Shown piece after piece: positions 53,836 to 63,927 of a DNA stretch of 64,000 nucleotides. The notes under the pieces were generated by a model. It did not search any database. It worked only from the letters and a program-made list of their open reading frames with translations, and was not told the origin of the DNA. The stretch comes from Gigaspora rosea. Its lineage: Eukaryota; Glomeromycota; Glomeromycetes; Diversisporales; Gigasporaceae. Every line of letters starts with the position of its first letter. Within the stretch, counting starts at the first letter, position 1. The stretch is from positions 65,964 to 129,963 of the forward strand of contig QKWP01000612.1 of the NCBI GenBank assembly GCA_003550325.1, in the 5' to 3' direction. The translations under genes were made by a program, and so were the position numbers.

Positions 53836-55065
53836 GCCTATACGCGTTTAACTTGATTGTAAAAAATATTGCTGGCTTTGCTGGCATAACTTCTACTTGT
53901 AGCAAGAACCAAAAGCTTGTAAATTTCTTTACCTCTTCACATGTATGGCAACGAACCTTACAAACTTGGCAAAAAAAAGGAGTTCCTCATTTTTTGAGTA
54001 CATTCTGTGAGACCAGGTAGTATTCTATCGCTAAGGTCTGTTTGGGCATGTCCATTTTTGAAAGAGGCTTTCAACATTGTCTTGAGTTGTGTGAATCTGA
54101 TAAAATTAAATATACGGAAATAAAAGAAAATATTAAAATGATTATAAATGATAGATACCATTTTGCTATTAATGATGCATTAAACCTGTTGTTGATGGGA
54201 TCACAAGGCTTGAATCTCGGGAAGCTACTTTGGCTGACGTTTTCAAAGAATTAATATATATTCATATCAAAATATCAAAACTCGAAATCCCTATTTCTGG
54301 TTTTAATGAACATGCACTTGCCGTTATTAGCCAAAGAGCAGAAGAATTCTCTGACATTATTTATTTTATTGCTTTATTTCTCTCTTTGCCTTATAAAAAA
54401 ATGGCTATATCAAAGCACATGAATGCAGACCGTCTTCTGTATGGATATCTCGAATTAGCTCATGCTTGGAAATTTGAAAAAACTAATGCTGCTTTACTTT
54501 ACAAAGAGTTAATCAGTTACAAGAATAATGATCCCCCTTTCAAAAATATCAATTCCAACCTTAAAATATTGCCCAGATCGTTTTGGTCAGAATTTAGTGG
54601 ACATGCTCCCCTTCTTCGCAGATTCGCAATGAAAATTTTCTCAATTGTTCCTTATAGAGCCACCTGCGAACGTCTCTTCTCTTCTCTGGGCCTTACTAAA
54701 ACAAAAACCAGAAGCCGTCTTTCTCCTGACGTCCTTTTCCAACTTGGGCAGATCAAAAACGAGCTCAAAAAAACTGTCCCATTAAAAAAAAAAGAATAAA
54801 TCGACATCCGCCATTGCATCTGAATTATTAGAAGAGAATATTGACTTACTCTTCGAAGATAATAGTAATGGCTCTTTGGATGAAGAAATAAGTGAGCAAA
54901 TTGAAATAGTTAGTATTAATAAAGAAATATCAACTATGGAAAAGTTTTTTGATTTTGAGGCATTTCAAAAAGATCAAAAAAAGCTTTTACTTATCAAAGA
55001 GACTGATCATGATAATCAGCTTGTAGAACAAATTAGTAATAAACAAAAAGAAAAGGAAGAATAGT

Positions 55066-55458
55066 TTATCGAAGATATTTTGCAAAATATGTAAATTTGT
55101 AATGTTAAATATGTACAGATATAATAAGTTCGCTTAAAAATTTTAATAAAAACTATACAGTATTTTGCTTAAAAAAATTTTTTTCGGAAATCGGCATATT
55201 ATTGGCTGATTGTCATATGATATAAAAGGGCATGCCCCAAGAGCATGCCTCAGTACAAGGTATGCTCCCCGAGGCATGCCTAATTTTTTACTTGTGCCTG
55301 AACCCTACCTATAACTGATAATATAAACGGGCTGTTTAATTCATAAATTGAAAGTATATAGTAATAATATGTTGCTTGTAAATATTTTTGTAAAGTTATT
55401 CTTGTAAAGGTTCGTTAATATTACTTGTAAATTAATTTTTTTATAATTTTATTGGTTA
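55066..55458. other. 3' flank of the hAT gene
   Basis: Contains GGGCATGCCCC, GAGCATGCCTC and GAGGCATGCC direct and inverted blocks at 55229-55280, and CCTGAACCCTA near 55308, which could be a hAT terminus (inverted TAGGGTTCAGG), but no partner end was found. Confidence 0.35.
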
Positions 55459-55610
55459 GGGCAGTGTCATTAATCACCTGATTATTTTTTATCAGAGGCC
55501 TACCCCCCTTCCTCTTCCTCAATATATAAATAGTCAGATTCTTATATATAATTTCAACTTTTTTTACCTCCCTCCCCCCCTAAAAAATTACCTGATTTTT
55601 GTTACACTCC
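55459..55610. mobile_element. Short Harbinger-like MITE
   Basis: Ends GGGCAGTGTCATTAATCA and, inverted, GGAGTGTAACAAAAATCA, with TTA on both sides (55456-55458 and 55611-55613). 152 bp with CCCCCC-rich blocks. Moderate TIR identity only. Confidence 0.45.
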
Positions 55611-55864
55611 TTAATCTATTTTTAGATACCACAAAGATCATATTCAAATTTAGGTAACATATTTGAATTGTGAAAATCTGCCCTGATCCGCAAGTCAACT
55701 GATGCATGATTATAGTGTAATGTGATGCAAATTACTATGTAAATCACTTATAGATGTAATGCCACAATCACCCAAGAAAAAATATTTTTTTATTAAGTTA
55801 ATGAGTCATGTTGACTAATTGAAAGCTGTAGAGCTTGTTGATATGCATCTAACGGTGGTTAGAT

Positions 55865-56044
55865 AGGACCCCGAAATATACATAGATAGGTCAGGTTAAT
55901 TATAGGGTTACTAAAAAAGGAAAGATCTTCAGAAAAAACTTCAAAAATAAGCAAAATAATTACTATAAATAGAAAAGATCTGCATAAAAACCCTCAAAAT
56001 AAGCAAACTTATACCTGACCTATCTATGTATATTTCGGGGTCCT
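55865..56044. mobile_element. 180-bp hAT-like MITE, AGGACCCY family
   Basis: Ends AGGACCCCGAAATATACATA in both orientations (nearly perfect), then TAGATAGGTCAGG; perfect duplication GGTTAGAT at 55857-55864 and 56045-56052. Matches the interrupted copy at 32468-32937. Confidence 0.9.
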
Positions 56045-56168
56045 GGTTAGATTATCAAAATCAGCCTAGTAGATGCGGAGATATTGTCAAAAAACGATTG
56101 GGCAACTATTTAAAATTCTATATAAACAAACATTTGTTTACAGTCGCCTAATCGTTTTTTGAAGATAA

Positions 56169-57255
56169 GGGGGCTTCCAGAAATTACATAATATTTTTTT
56201 ACTAATAAATTTCAAAATTTTACCCCACCCACTCACACCTGATACTCTATTAGCCAATCAAATTTTATATTATTTAAAATTTATTTATATGTTTCAATTT
56301 ATGAAATTGATAATAACTATTGCTCTACCGGACCAATTTGGATGATTTAACTACCAAAATGTTTGTCTCATTGAGACGATTCTAACAAGCCCAAAATCAT
56401 TAAAATATAATCACAGGATCCCAAGATTATTCAACTTTAGTGTATTTAATAGTGATTTTTTTAGAATTACTAAGTAAATTTCTTTAATATTGAATAACTT
56501 TTGATCCACCAGCCCGTTTTGGATGATTTAACTACCAAAATGTTCGTCTCAATGAGATGATTCTAACAAGCTCAAAATTGTTAAAATCTAATTACAGAAT
56601 CACAAGATCATTCAACTTTTGTGTAATTTTAATAATAATTTTTTAGAGTTACTAAGTAAATTTCTTTAATATTAAATAACTTTTGATCCACTGGCCCATT
56701 TTGAATGATTTAACTGCCAAAATGTTCGTCTCAGTGAGACGATTCTAACAAGTTCAAAATCACTAAATTCTAAACACAAGAATACAAGAACAATAAAGAT
56801 TTTAAAAATAGTTTAACAAAAAAAATATTTATCAATCTTGGAATCCTGTAATTGGAATTTAGCGATTTTGGGCTTGTTAGAATCGTCTCACTGAGACAAA
56901 CATTTTGATAGTTAAATCATCCAAAACGGGCTGGTGGACCAAAAGTTATTCAATATTAAAGAAATTTACTTAATGATTCTAAAAATTACTATTAAAATTA
57001 CACTAAAGTTGAACGATCTTGGAACCCTGTGATTAGATTTAACAATTTTGGGCTTGTTAGAATCGTCTCAATGAGACAAACATTTTGGTAGTTAAATCAT
57101 CTGAATTGGTTTAGTAGAACAATAGTTATTAATAATTTTATAGTTTTATACTTTTGGTCAGAATTATAAAAATTTGACCAGAATTATAATTATAACCTAA
57201 TATTTTCGGGACCCCACCCACCCACTAAACAATCACGTAATTTCTGGAAGCCCCT
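56169..57255. mobile_element. Harbinger-like element with triple module
   Basis: Ends GGGGCTTCCAGAAATTACA and, inverted, GGGGCTTCCAGAAATTACG; TAA on both sides (56166-56168 and 57256-57258). The interior is five copies of the GATGATTTAACTACCAAAAT...GTCTC module in both orientations (56330-57130). 1,087 bp, non-coding. Confidence 0.75.
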
Positions 57256-57859
57256 AACCCAGCATCTACTGGGCCAATTTTGATGATATTACTATCTTTA
57301 GATTCATTATAATGAGCTCTACAACTTTCAATTAGTTGATATACCTTATTAACTTAGTAAAAAAATATTTTTCCTTGGGTAATCGTGGCATTTCTACCTA
57401 AAAATAAATTATTATAGCAGAAATGCCACGATTACCCAAAGAAAAATATTTTACTAAGTTAATAAATCATGCCGATTAATTGAAAATTGTAGAGCTCATT
57501 ATGATGAATCTAAAGCCGGTAATATCATCAAAATTGGCCAGTAGATACTGAGTTATCTTCAAAAAATAATTAGCCGACTGTAAACAAAAGTTTGTTTACA
57601 TAGAATTTTATATAGTCACCCAATCATTTTTTGATGATATCTTCACATTTACTAGACCGATTTTGATGATCTAACCACCGTTAGATGTGTCTCGATGATC
57701 TCTACAACTTTTAATTAGTTGACATGACTCATTAACTTAGTAAAAAAATTATTTTTCCTTGGGTGATCGTGGCATTTCGTCTATAAGTGATTTAAATAGT
57801 AATTTGTATCACATTATACTATGATCGTGCATCAGTTGACTGGCGGATCATTGATTAAT

Positions 57860-58142
57860 TATACAAAATAAATTTGATGCAAAAAAATATTCAATTATGC
57901 TCATAGCATAGTATTGCATAATTTTAAACACCCTAATTTGTAGATAGACAGATAATTTTGCTAATAACCTCTAGTACAGTGTTGGAAATTGGACATATCC
58001 AATTAAAATTTTTGATTGAACAGTTTTGAACATGTTCAAAACTATCTAAAACTATCCAAAACTGTTCAAATTTGTTCAAACTTGTTTAAAATTTTTTAAA
58101 ATTAGTAAAATATATAATATTTATATTTTGTACTTAATTAAT
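57860..58142. other. AT-rich spacer with GTTCAAAACT repeats
   Basis: Near 58015-58090 CTGTTCAAA / CTATCCAAA / TTGTTCAAA units recur, a short low-complexity repeat. No gene. Confidence 0.4.
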
Positions 58143-58352
58143 GGTCTGCCAGTCAACTGGTGCATAATCATAATATAATATAATGCAAATTACTATGTAA
58201 ATCACTTATAAATGAAATGCCATGATTACCCAAAAAAAATATTTTTTACCAAGTTAATGAGTTATATTAACTAATTAAAAGTTGTAGAGCTCATCAAAAT
58301 ACATCTAACAGTGATCAGATTATTAAAATCAGTCCAATAAATGCAGAGATAT

Positions 58353-59340
58353 GGGTGTGGTGTCTTAGAGAAGTTGTCAAAGTGTCATCCCAAAGCAGCA
58401 GGTCGACAGTTTGAATCCCACTATTGACGCTTTGAATAATAGGCCTGTGTTCGGTAACTAAGTGGCTCAGATTGGTTGGGTTGCAAAAACCTGTTACCTT
58501 GGTCTTACTATCTTGAATGGGAGCTATAGTGCAATGGTTATTGTTATACCGCAAAATCCAAGAAACTGGAGAAATGGAAACCCGTTTGGCAAGTCCTGAG
58601 TTAGGAGATAATAGTGAAGATCTAAAATAGCACTACCAAAAAGAAGCTGGGTGGCTAGAATTGGAATAAACCTAATAAGGGCAGGCAGCTTTGTCGCTAA
58701 ATCCAAATTACTGAAGTGGAATGGAACACAAGAAGGTTATTTGGTAGGCATTCGGTACGAGGGTAAAGTAGCCCTAAGGCTTTCGATATATATAGAGTTG
58801 GGGCTCCACAAGATCTGCATATGTCAGTACGTCAGGTAGTATAGGAGAAGCAGGGACCAGATGGTTTAAATAGACAATTCCCATAGTTGGGTTGTAAGTA
58901 TGGCAGTTAGTAGGATTCCTCAAATTCAAATCAAATCAAAATTTGAATTTGATCAAATCAAATTGATCCTGATTTGAATTTGATTTGATTCAAATATTTG
59001 AATTTGAATTTGATTTGAATTTGAATTTTTAATAGTAATTTTCAAATCAAATCAAATATTTGTTAAATCAAATCAAATTTGGCCATATTTGAATTTGATC
59101 AAATCAAATATAGTCAAATTTGAATTTGAATTTGATCAAATATTTGATTCAAATATTTGAAGATCAAATCAAATTGCGGAACCCTAGCAGTTAGTGTAGA
59201 ACCTTCGGGTGGACTACTTAAATTAGGCACCAAAAGTGCACATGTGGCTAGTTGTATCCTCATCTTTGTAACAAATATTACGTCCCTATAAATTTTAATA
59301 AAAATCAAGGCCAAAGCACCTGGCATCTAAAGCTTAAAAA
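58353..59340 (+). mobile_element. SINE-like element with tRNA-derived head, copy 2
   Basis: 14-bp duplication AAATGCAGAGATAT at 58339-58352 and 59341-59354 and an A-rich 3' end (59335-59340), as for LINE-mobilised elements. The head (58356-58433) has a B-box-like GTTTGAATCCC and pairs weakly as an acceptor stem. The body shares GGCAAGTCCTGAG and GTTCGGTA with copy 1. A hAT-like MITE is nested at 58911. Small ORFs on both strands (58315-58839, 59114-59326) do not look coding. Confidence 0.7.
58911..59186. mobile_element. AAATC-rich hAT-like MITE, copy 2
   Basis: Ends TAGGATTCCTCAAATT and, inverted, TAGGGTTCCGCAATTTG; perfect 8-bp duplication GCAGTTAG (58903-58910 and 59187-59194). The interior matches 32493-32778 closely even though it is nearly all AAATC/GATTT. 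Confidence 0.88.
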
Positions 59341-59761
59341 AAATGCAGAGATATCATTAAAACATAATTGGGAGACTATGTAAGATCTATATAAACAAAT
59401 ATTTGTTTATATAAAATTTTATATAGTCACTAAATTGTTTTTTAATGATAACTCAGTATCTACTAGGCCAATTTTAATGATCTTACTTTCTTTAGAATTA
59501 TTATAATAAGCTTTACAATTTTTAATTAATCAGTATTATTTATTAACTTAGTAAAAAAATATTTTTCCTTAGATAATTGTGGTATTTCTGCCATAATAAT
59601 CTATATTAGGGAGCTTCCAGAAATCAGCTGATTTCTGGGTGGGTGGGTGGGTCAGCTGAAGTATCAGATGTAATTCCAGCCAAAATTTCATAATTCCGGC
59701 CAAAATTGCAAAATTATTTTTGACCAATATTATAGATTTATTAATAATATTTGATAATTAA

Positions 59762-59987
59762 TGTTACGGATTATCGTGAAATCGGATTATCGTGAAATTT
59801 GGATTATTTTATACACGATTTTTAGAAATTTTTTGGACCTTTTTTGTCAGCTTTTTTTTTATAATTAAATTAGAATTTAGGGTTAGGGTTATTAATGAAA
59901 GTGTATAGATGGATTTTAGTAGGGCTTATATTTTCAAGTTGAAGTCCCAAATTTCACAATAATCCGATTTCACGATAATCTGCGACA
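59762..59987. mobile_element. TGTCGCGGATTATC element, 5-bp TSD (copy 3)
   Basis: Ends TGTTACGGATTATCGTG and, inverted, TGTCGCAGATTATCGTG; perfect duplication ATTAA at 59757-59761 and 59988-59992. 226 bp. Contains TTTAGGGTTAGGGTTA near 59877, the telomere-like motif also present in copies 1 and 2. Confidence 0.78.
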
Positions 59988-60127
59988 ATTAATAACTTTT
60001 GATCTACTGGACAAAATTTGATGATTCAACTACCAAAATAATCCTTTCAATGAGAGGGTTTTAGTAAGCCCAAAATTGTTAAAATCCAATCACAGGATCC
60101 TGTGATTAGAATAAATTTGTGTTACTA

Positions 60128-60784
60128 TCCCTTAAACCGTCTAGCAGGCAAATTTGCCCGCTAAAATTATTTTTAAAAAGTTTTTTTGAGTTTTCTTAAA
60201 ATTTTTTTAAGATTGACCGCCCCTATTTATTGAATAAAATTAAAGATATTCCTTTTATAAATAATATATTTAATTTTTATTATTCTATCTTTAATTTTGA
60301 TCAAAATATTATATTTTTTACAAAACTTATTTTTTAATTTTACTATTAAAATTTTAAAAAGTTTCTTAAAATTTTATGTTCTCGAAGAGAAATTTTATAG
60401 GTTCTACTAAGTAAAGTCTAAATTTTGCTTAATAAATTATTAAAGTTAAAATAATAAAAGTAGTGTAATTTTAAATTGTCTACAACTTTGGATTAAGGTA
60501 ATAGGGGTTAAATCTTAAATTTTTATTAAGTAAAACTAAAAAAAAAGAAAAGAATTTTTAAAATTAAAATTTTTTTAAAAAATTATAAAATTTTTTTTTA
60601 AGCAACCTCAAATTTTTTATAAATATTAAGTAAATAAAATAAAGTTTTAAATAGTATATAATCATAGTTTTTATTTAAAAAAAAAATTATAAAATATTTT
60701 TATTTTTAAAAAAAATAGATCAGACATGAATTTATAAAATTTAAGCAGGCAAATTTGTCTGCTAAACCTGGACAGTTTAAGGGA
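60128..60784. mobile_element. TCCCTTAAAC mariner-like element, copy 1
   Basis: Ends TCCCTTAAACCGTCTAGCAG and, inverted, TCCCTTAAACTGTCCAGG; subterminal GCAGGCAAATTTG in both arms; TA on both sides (60126-60127 and 60785-60786). 657 bp, non-coding. Copy 2 at 63283. Confidence 0.75.
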
Positions 60785-60843
60785 TAAAGTTCTATAATTT
60801 ATTAAATAATTATAACCCATTTATAGCAACACAAATTTATTTC

Positions 60844-61155
60844 AAGAATTACATACTCCCCTTAATACATGTCCACCTATTGGACAAGCAATTAGAAAAA
60901 TAGATATATGGTCTACTTTTAAAGCCAAATTTAGCACTTCTACTAACTATATTTTAACTATACAAATCTAGGTGAGTCTTGACCACTCTAATAGGTTTAG
61001 GTCGCAGATAAAATAGTCTGAGCTTCAATTCTTGCATATAGTTTATTAAATTTTATTCAAAGTAATTTATATAAAGTACAGCTAGTTTCACAGAAGCTGC
61101 TGGTTAAATTATTAATAAAGATAAAAGCAGGACCTCACCTTAATACCAAAAAAAA
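60844..61155 (+). mobile_element. 5'-truncated LINE fragment
   Basis: Flanked by the 13-bp duplication ACAAATTTATTTC (60831-60843 and 61156-61168) with an A tail at 61148-61156. Encodes the last part of ORF2 (CPPIGQAIRKIDIWST then NYILTIQI and a stop) followed by the conserved 3' UTR ending CCTCACCT. About 312 bp. Confidence 0.9.
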
Positions 61156-62060
61156 ACAAATTTATTTCGATCTTAGGATCCTATAATTGGATTTTAACAA
61201 TTTTGGGCTTGTTAGAATCCTCTCATTGAGAGGATTATTTTGGTAATAAAATTAAATTGGCCCAGTAGATCAGAAGTTATTAACAATTAAAAATTAATTT
61301 GTAATTGTTAATAACTTCTAATCTACTAGGCCAATTTTGATGATTTTATTACCAAAATGATTCTCTTAATAAGAGGATTCTAACAAGCCCAAAATTCAAT
61401 CACAGGATCCTGTGATCGAAATAAATTTGTGTTGCTATAAATTGGGTTATAATTATTTAATAAAATATATAACTTTTATAGCAACACAAATCTATTCTGA
61501 TCACAGGATCCTGTGATTGGATTTTAACAATTTTGGGCTTGTTAGAATCCTTCTATTGTAAGAATCATTTTGGTAGTAAAATTATTAAAATTGGCCCAGT
61601 AGATCAGAAGTTATTAACAATTAAAAATTAATTTTTAATTGTTAATAACTTCTGATCTACTGGGTCAATTTTGGTGATTTTACTGCCAAAATGATCTTCT
61701 CAATGAGAAGATTCTAATAAGTCTAAAATCTTTAAAACCCAATCACAGGATCCTAAGATCGAAATAAATTTGTATTACTATAAATAGGTTATAATTATTT
61801 AATAAATTATAGAACTTTTATAGTAACACAAATCTATTCCAATCACAGGATCCTGTCATTGGATTTTAACGATTTTGGGCTTGCTAGAATCCTCTCATTG
61901 AGAGGATCATTTTGGTATTAAATCATCAAATTTGGTCCAGTAGATCAAAAGTTATTTACTATTAAATATTATATTTAACTTTTTAATAATCGTAAAATAT
62001 GATTGGCTAATTGGGGTATCAGGTGTGGGTGGGTGGGGTAGGGGTGAGATGGGCTCATAG

Positions 62061-62483
62061 TATACATATTGGCAAAATCCCAAATTTTATAGTTTGGAAT
62101 TTGTCCGCGCCCAAATCCCAAATATATCCCAAATTAATTTTTCAAAAACTTTATTAATAATCTTTGTTTAAACAAATAGTAGATATTCTTATTGTTATAG
62201 ATAACATATTTGCAAAATTTTAGGCCTACTTTTTTGATTTAATTTTTTACAAATAGCAATTGTTTTTTTTGAATTTGGGATTTGTCCGTGTTTTGCCAGC
62301 AAGTATAGATGCCATACCTGCAACNCTTTATTAATAATCTTTGTTTAAACAAATAGTAGATATTCTTATTGTTATAGATAACATATTTGCAAAATTTTAG
62401 GCCTACTTTTTTGATTTAATCTTTTACAAATAGCAATTGTTTTTTTGAATTTGGGATTTGTCCGTGTTTTGCTAGCAAGTATA
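62061..62483. mobile_element. hAT-like element with duplicated interior at an N
   Basis: Ends TATACATATTGGCAAAATCC and, inverted, TATACTTGCTAGCAAAACAC; perfect duplication GCTCATAG (62053-62060 and 62484-62491). A stretch of about 160 bp occurs twice, before and after a single N at 62325. Confidence 0.8.
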
Positions 62484-62974
62484 GCTCATAGTAAACAAAA
62501 ATCAGCTGATTTCTGAAAGCTCCCTTATAGATAGAAATGCTACAATCACCCAAGAAAAATATTTTTTTATTAAGTTAATGAATTATGCCAATTAATTAAA
62601 AGTTGTAGAGCTTATTATAGTAAATCTAAAAAAAGGCAAAATCATCAAAATTGGTCTAGTAGATGCTGAGTTATTATCAAAAAATGATTGGGCAACTATA
62701 TAAGATTTTATATAAACAAATATTTGTTTTTACATAGTTATCCAATCATTTTTTGACAACATTTACATATTTACTAAACTGATTTTAATAATCTAACCAC
62801 TATTAGATATATCTCAACAAGCTCTACAACTTTCAATTAATCGATATAACTTATTAACTTAGTAAAAAATATTTTTTTAGGTAATCATAGCATTTTGTCT
62901 ATAAGTAATTTATATATTATAGTAATTTGTATTATGTTACACTATAATCATATACCAGTTGACTAGCAGATCAT

Positions 62975-63282
62975 CAATTAAATAAAATAAAGATTAATCT
63001 AAGTTTTATATTTATATATTATAAAAATATTAGTTACTATATATAGGGCATTATTAATCAAACTATATTATAATAAGATTAAAAAAAATTAATAGTATTA
63101 CTAAGTATTATTGGTTAAAATAATTATCAGTTATATATATTAATGCCTAATATAATTATTATACTAAGATTTTACAAATAATTTATAGATAAAGTCAATA
63201 AAAATAACCCATTATAAAAATATTAAATATTATATTAAAAGGTAATATTGAAATAATACCTAAAATGTTGTTAAAATTTTTA
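62975..63282. other. AT-rich spacer
   Basis: No ORF or structured repeat seen. Confidence 0.4.
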
Positions 63283-63927
63283 TCCCTTAAACTGTAATCC
63301 AGGCAAATTTGCCTGGATTTTTTTAGAAATATTACATTTATTAAATAAAATAAAAATTTATTAAGTATACTTTATTTATAGAATATTTTCTTTAAAAGAT
63401 ATTTTATAAACTTTATTATAAAAATTTTTTAAAATTATTAATAAACTTTAAAGCAATAAAGTTTAAAGTTTTTATTTTAAAATTTTTACTATAAAATTTT
63501 TCTTTAGGTTTTCTTAAATTTTATATGTTCCCGTCTATAAAAAAATTTTCACTTCTAATACAAGTCCTAATTTTTACAAGTAAATCACAAAGTTGCAATA
63601 ATAAAAGTTGTAATCCTTTTTATAAACTATATCATTCTATTAAATCAGGAAGCTAGAGCTAATATTAATAGAGTTCGCCAAAAAAAAGTAGATAATTTTT
63701 TTGGATAAAAATTTTTTAAAATATTTCTATTTTTAGCTTATTAGCAACTTAAACTTTTTTTCTTATAAGATAAAATTAAATACTACTATAATATAATCCT
63801 TTTATTTTCAAATATTATCAAAAAAAAATTTAATTAAATATCTTAAATTTTAAAAAATATAGATTATAAGCATATTTATAGCAATTTTCCAGCCAAATTT
63901 GCCTGGATTTGCTTACAGTTTAAGGGA
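63283..63927. mobile_element. TCCCTTAAAC mariner-like element, copy 2
   Basis: Ends TCCCTTAAACTGTAATCCAG and, inverted, TCCCTTAAACTGTAAGCAAA; subterminal CCAGGCAAATTTG blocks; TA on both sides (63281-63282 and 63928-63929). 645 bp, non-coding. Confidence 0.8.

Larger units (their letters stand above)
51817..55065 (+). pseudogene. hAT transposase (BED finger, RNase H-like core, C-terminal dimerisation)
   Basis: Starts ATG 51817. Near 51890-51985 RYAAKCKYC and RLH-stop-HVLN give a BED-type C-x2-C...H-x-H zinc finger. The core reads ICLDG-stop-TDVSGNSIYG (52396-52440, Trp to TGA), then ITDNLRVMVSMRNQ. After a 379-nt intron and a nested element it continues CCLYAFNLIVKNI and FCETR-stop-YSIAKVC (TAG at 54018). 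The C-terminal frame 54230-54799 holds ERLFSSLGLTKTKTRSRLSP, the hAT dimerisation motif. A frameshift in the A run near 54786 separates an acidic tail ending at 55062. At least one frameshift near 52565 and several stops make it inactive. Trp, Gln and Arg to stop changes dominate. Confidence 0.88.
55684..57850. mobile_element. Palindromic element, GATNATCCGCC family, copy b
   Basis: Ends TGATCCGCAAGTCAACTGAT and, inverted, TGATCCGCCAGTCAACTGAT. Built of two mirrored modules with centres near 56127 and 57410-57590. Blocks GCCACGATTACCCAAG and its complement, CTCTACAACTTTCAATTAG and GTTTACA recur in both orientations. Interrupted by a hAT-like MITE (55865) and a Harbinger-like element (56169). 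Non-coding. Confidence 0.7.
59609..62524. mobile_element. Harbinger-like element with repeated modules
   Basis: Ends GGGAGCTTCCAGAAATCAGC and, inverted, GGGAGCTTTCAGAAATCAGC; TTA on both sides (59606-59608 and 62525-62527). Contains a 5-bp-TSD element (59762), a TCCCTTAAAC element (60128), a LINE fragment (60844), a hAT-like element (62061) and several module palindromes (61170-61980) with GGATCCTGTGATTGGA blocks. No transposase. Confidence 0.78.
58143..62974. mobile_element. Palindromic element, GATNATCCGCC family, copy c, heavily interrupted
   Basis: Left end GGTCTGCCAGTCAACTGG and right end (inverted GATCTGCTAGTCAACTGG). Family-specific blocks (GATTACCCAA, GTAGAGCTCATCA, TTGTTTA) appear at 58200-58352, 59341-59608 and 62525-62950. 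It is host to the SINE-like element at 58353 and the Harbinger-like element at 59609. Confidence 0.65.
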
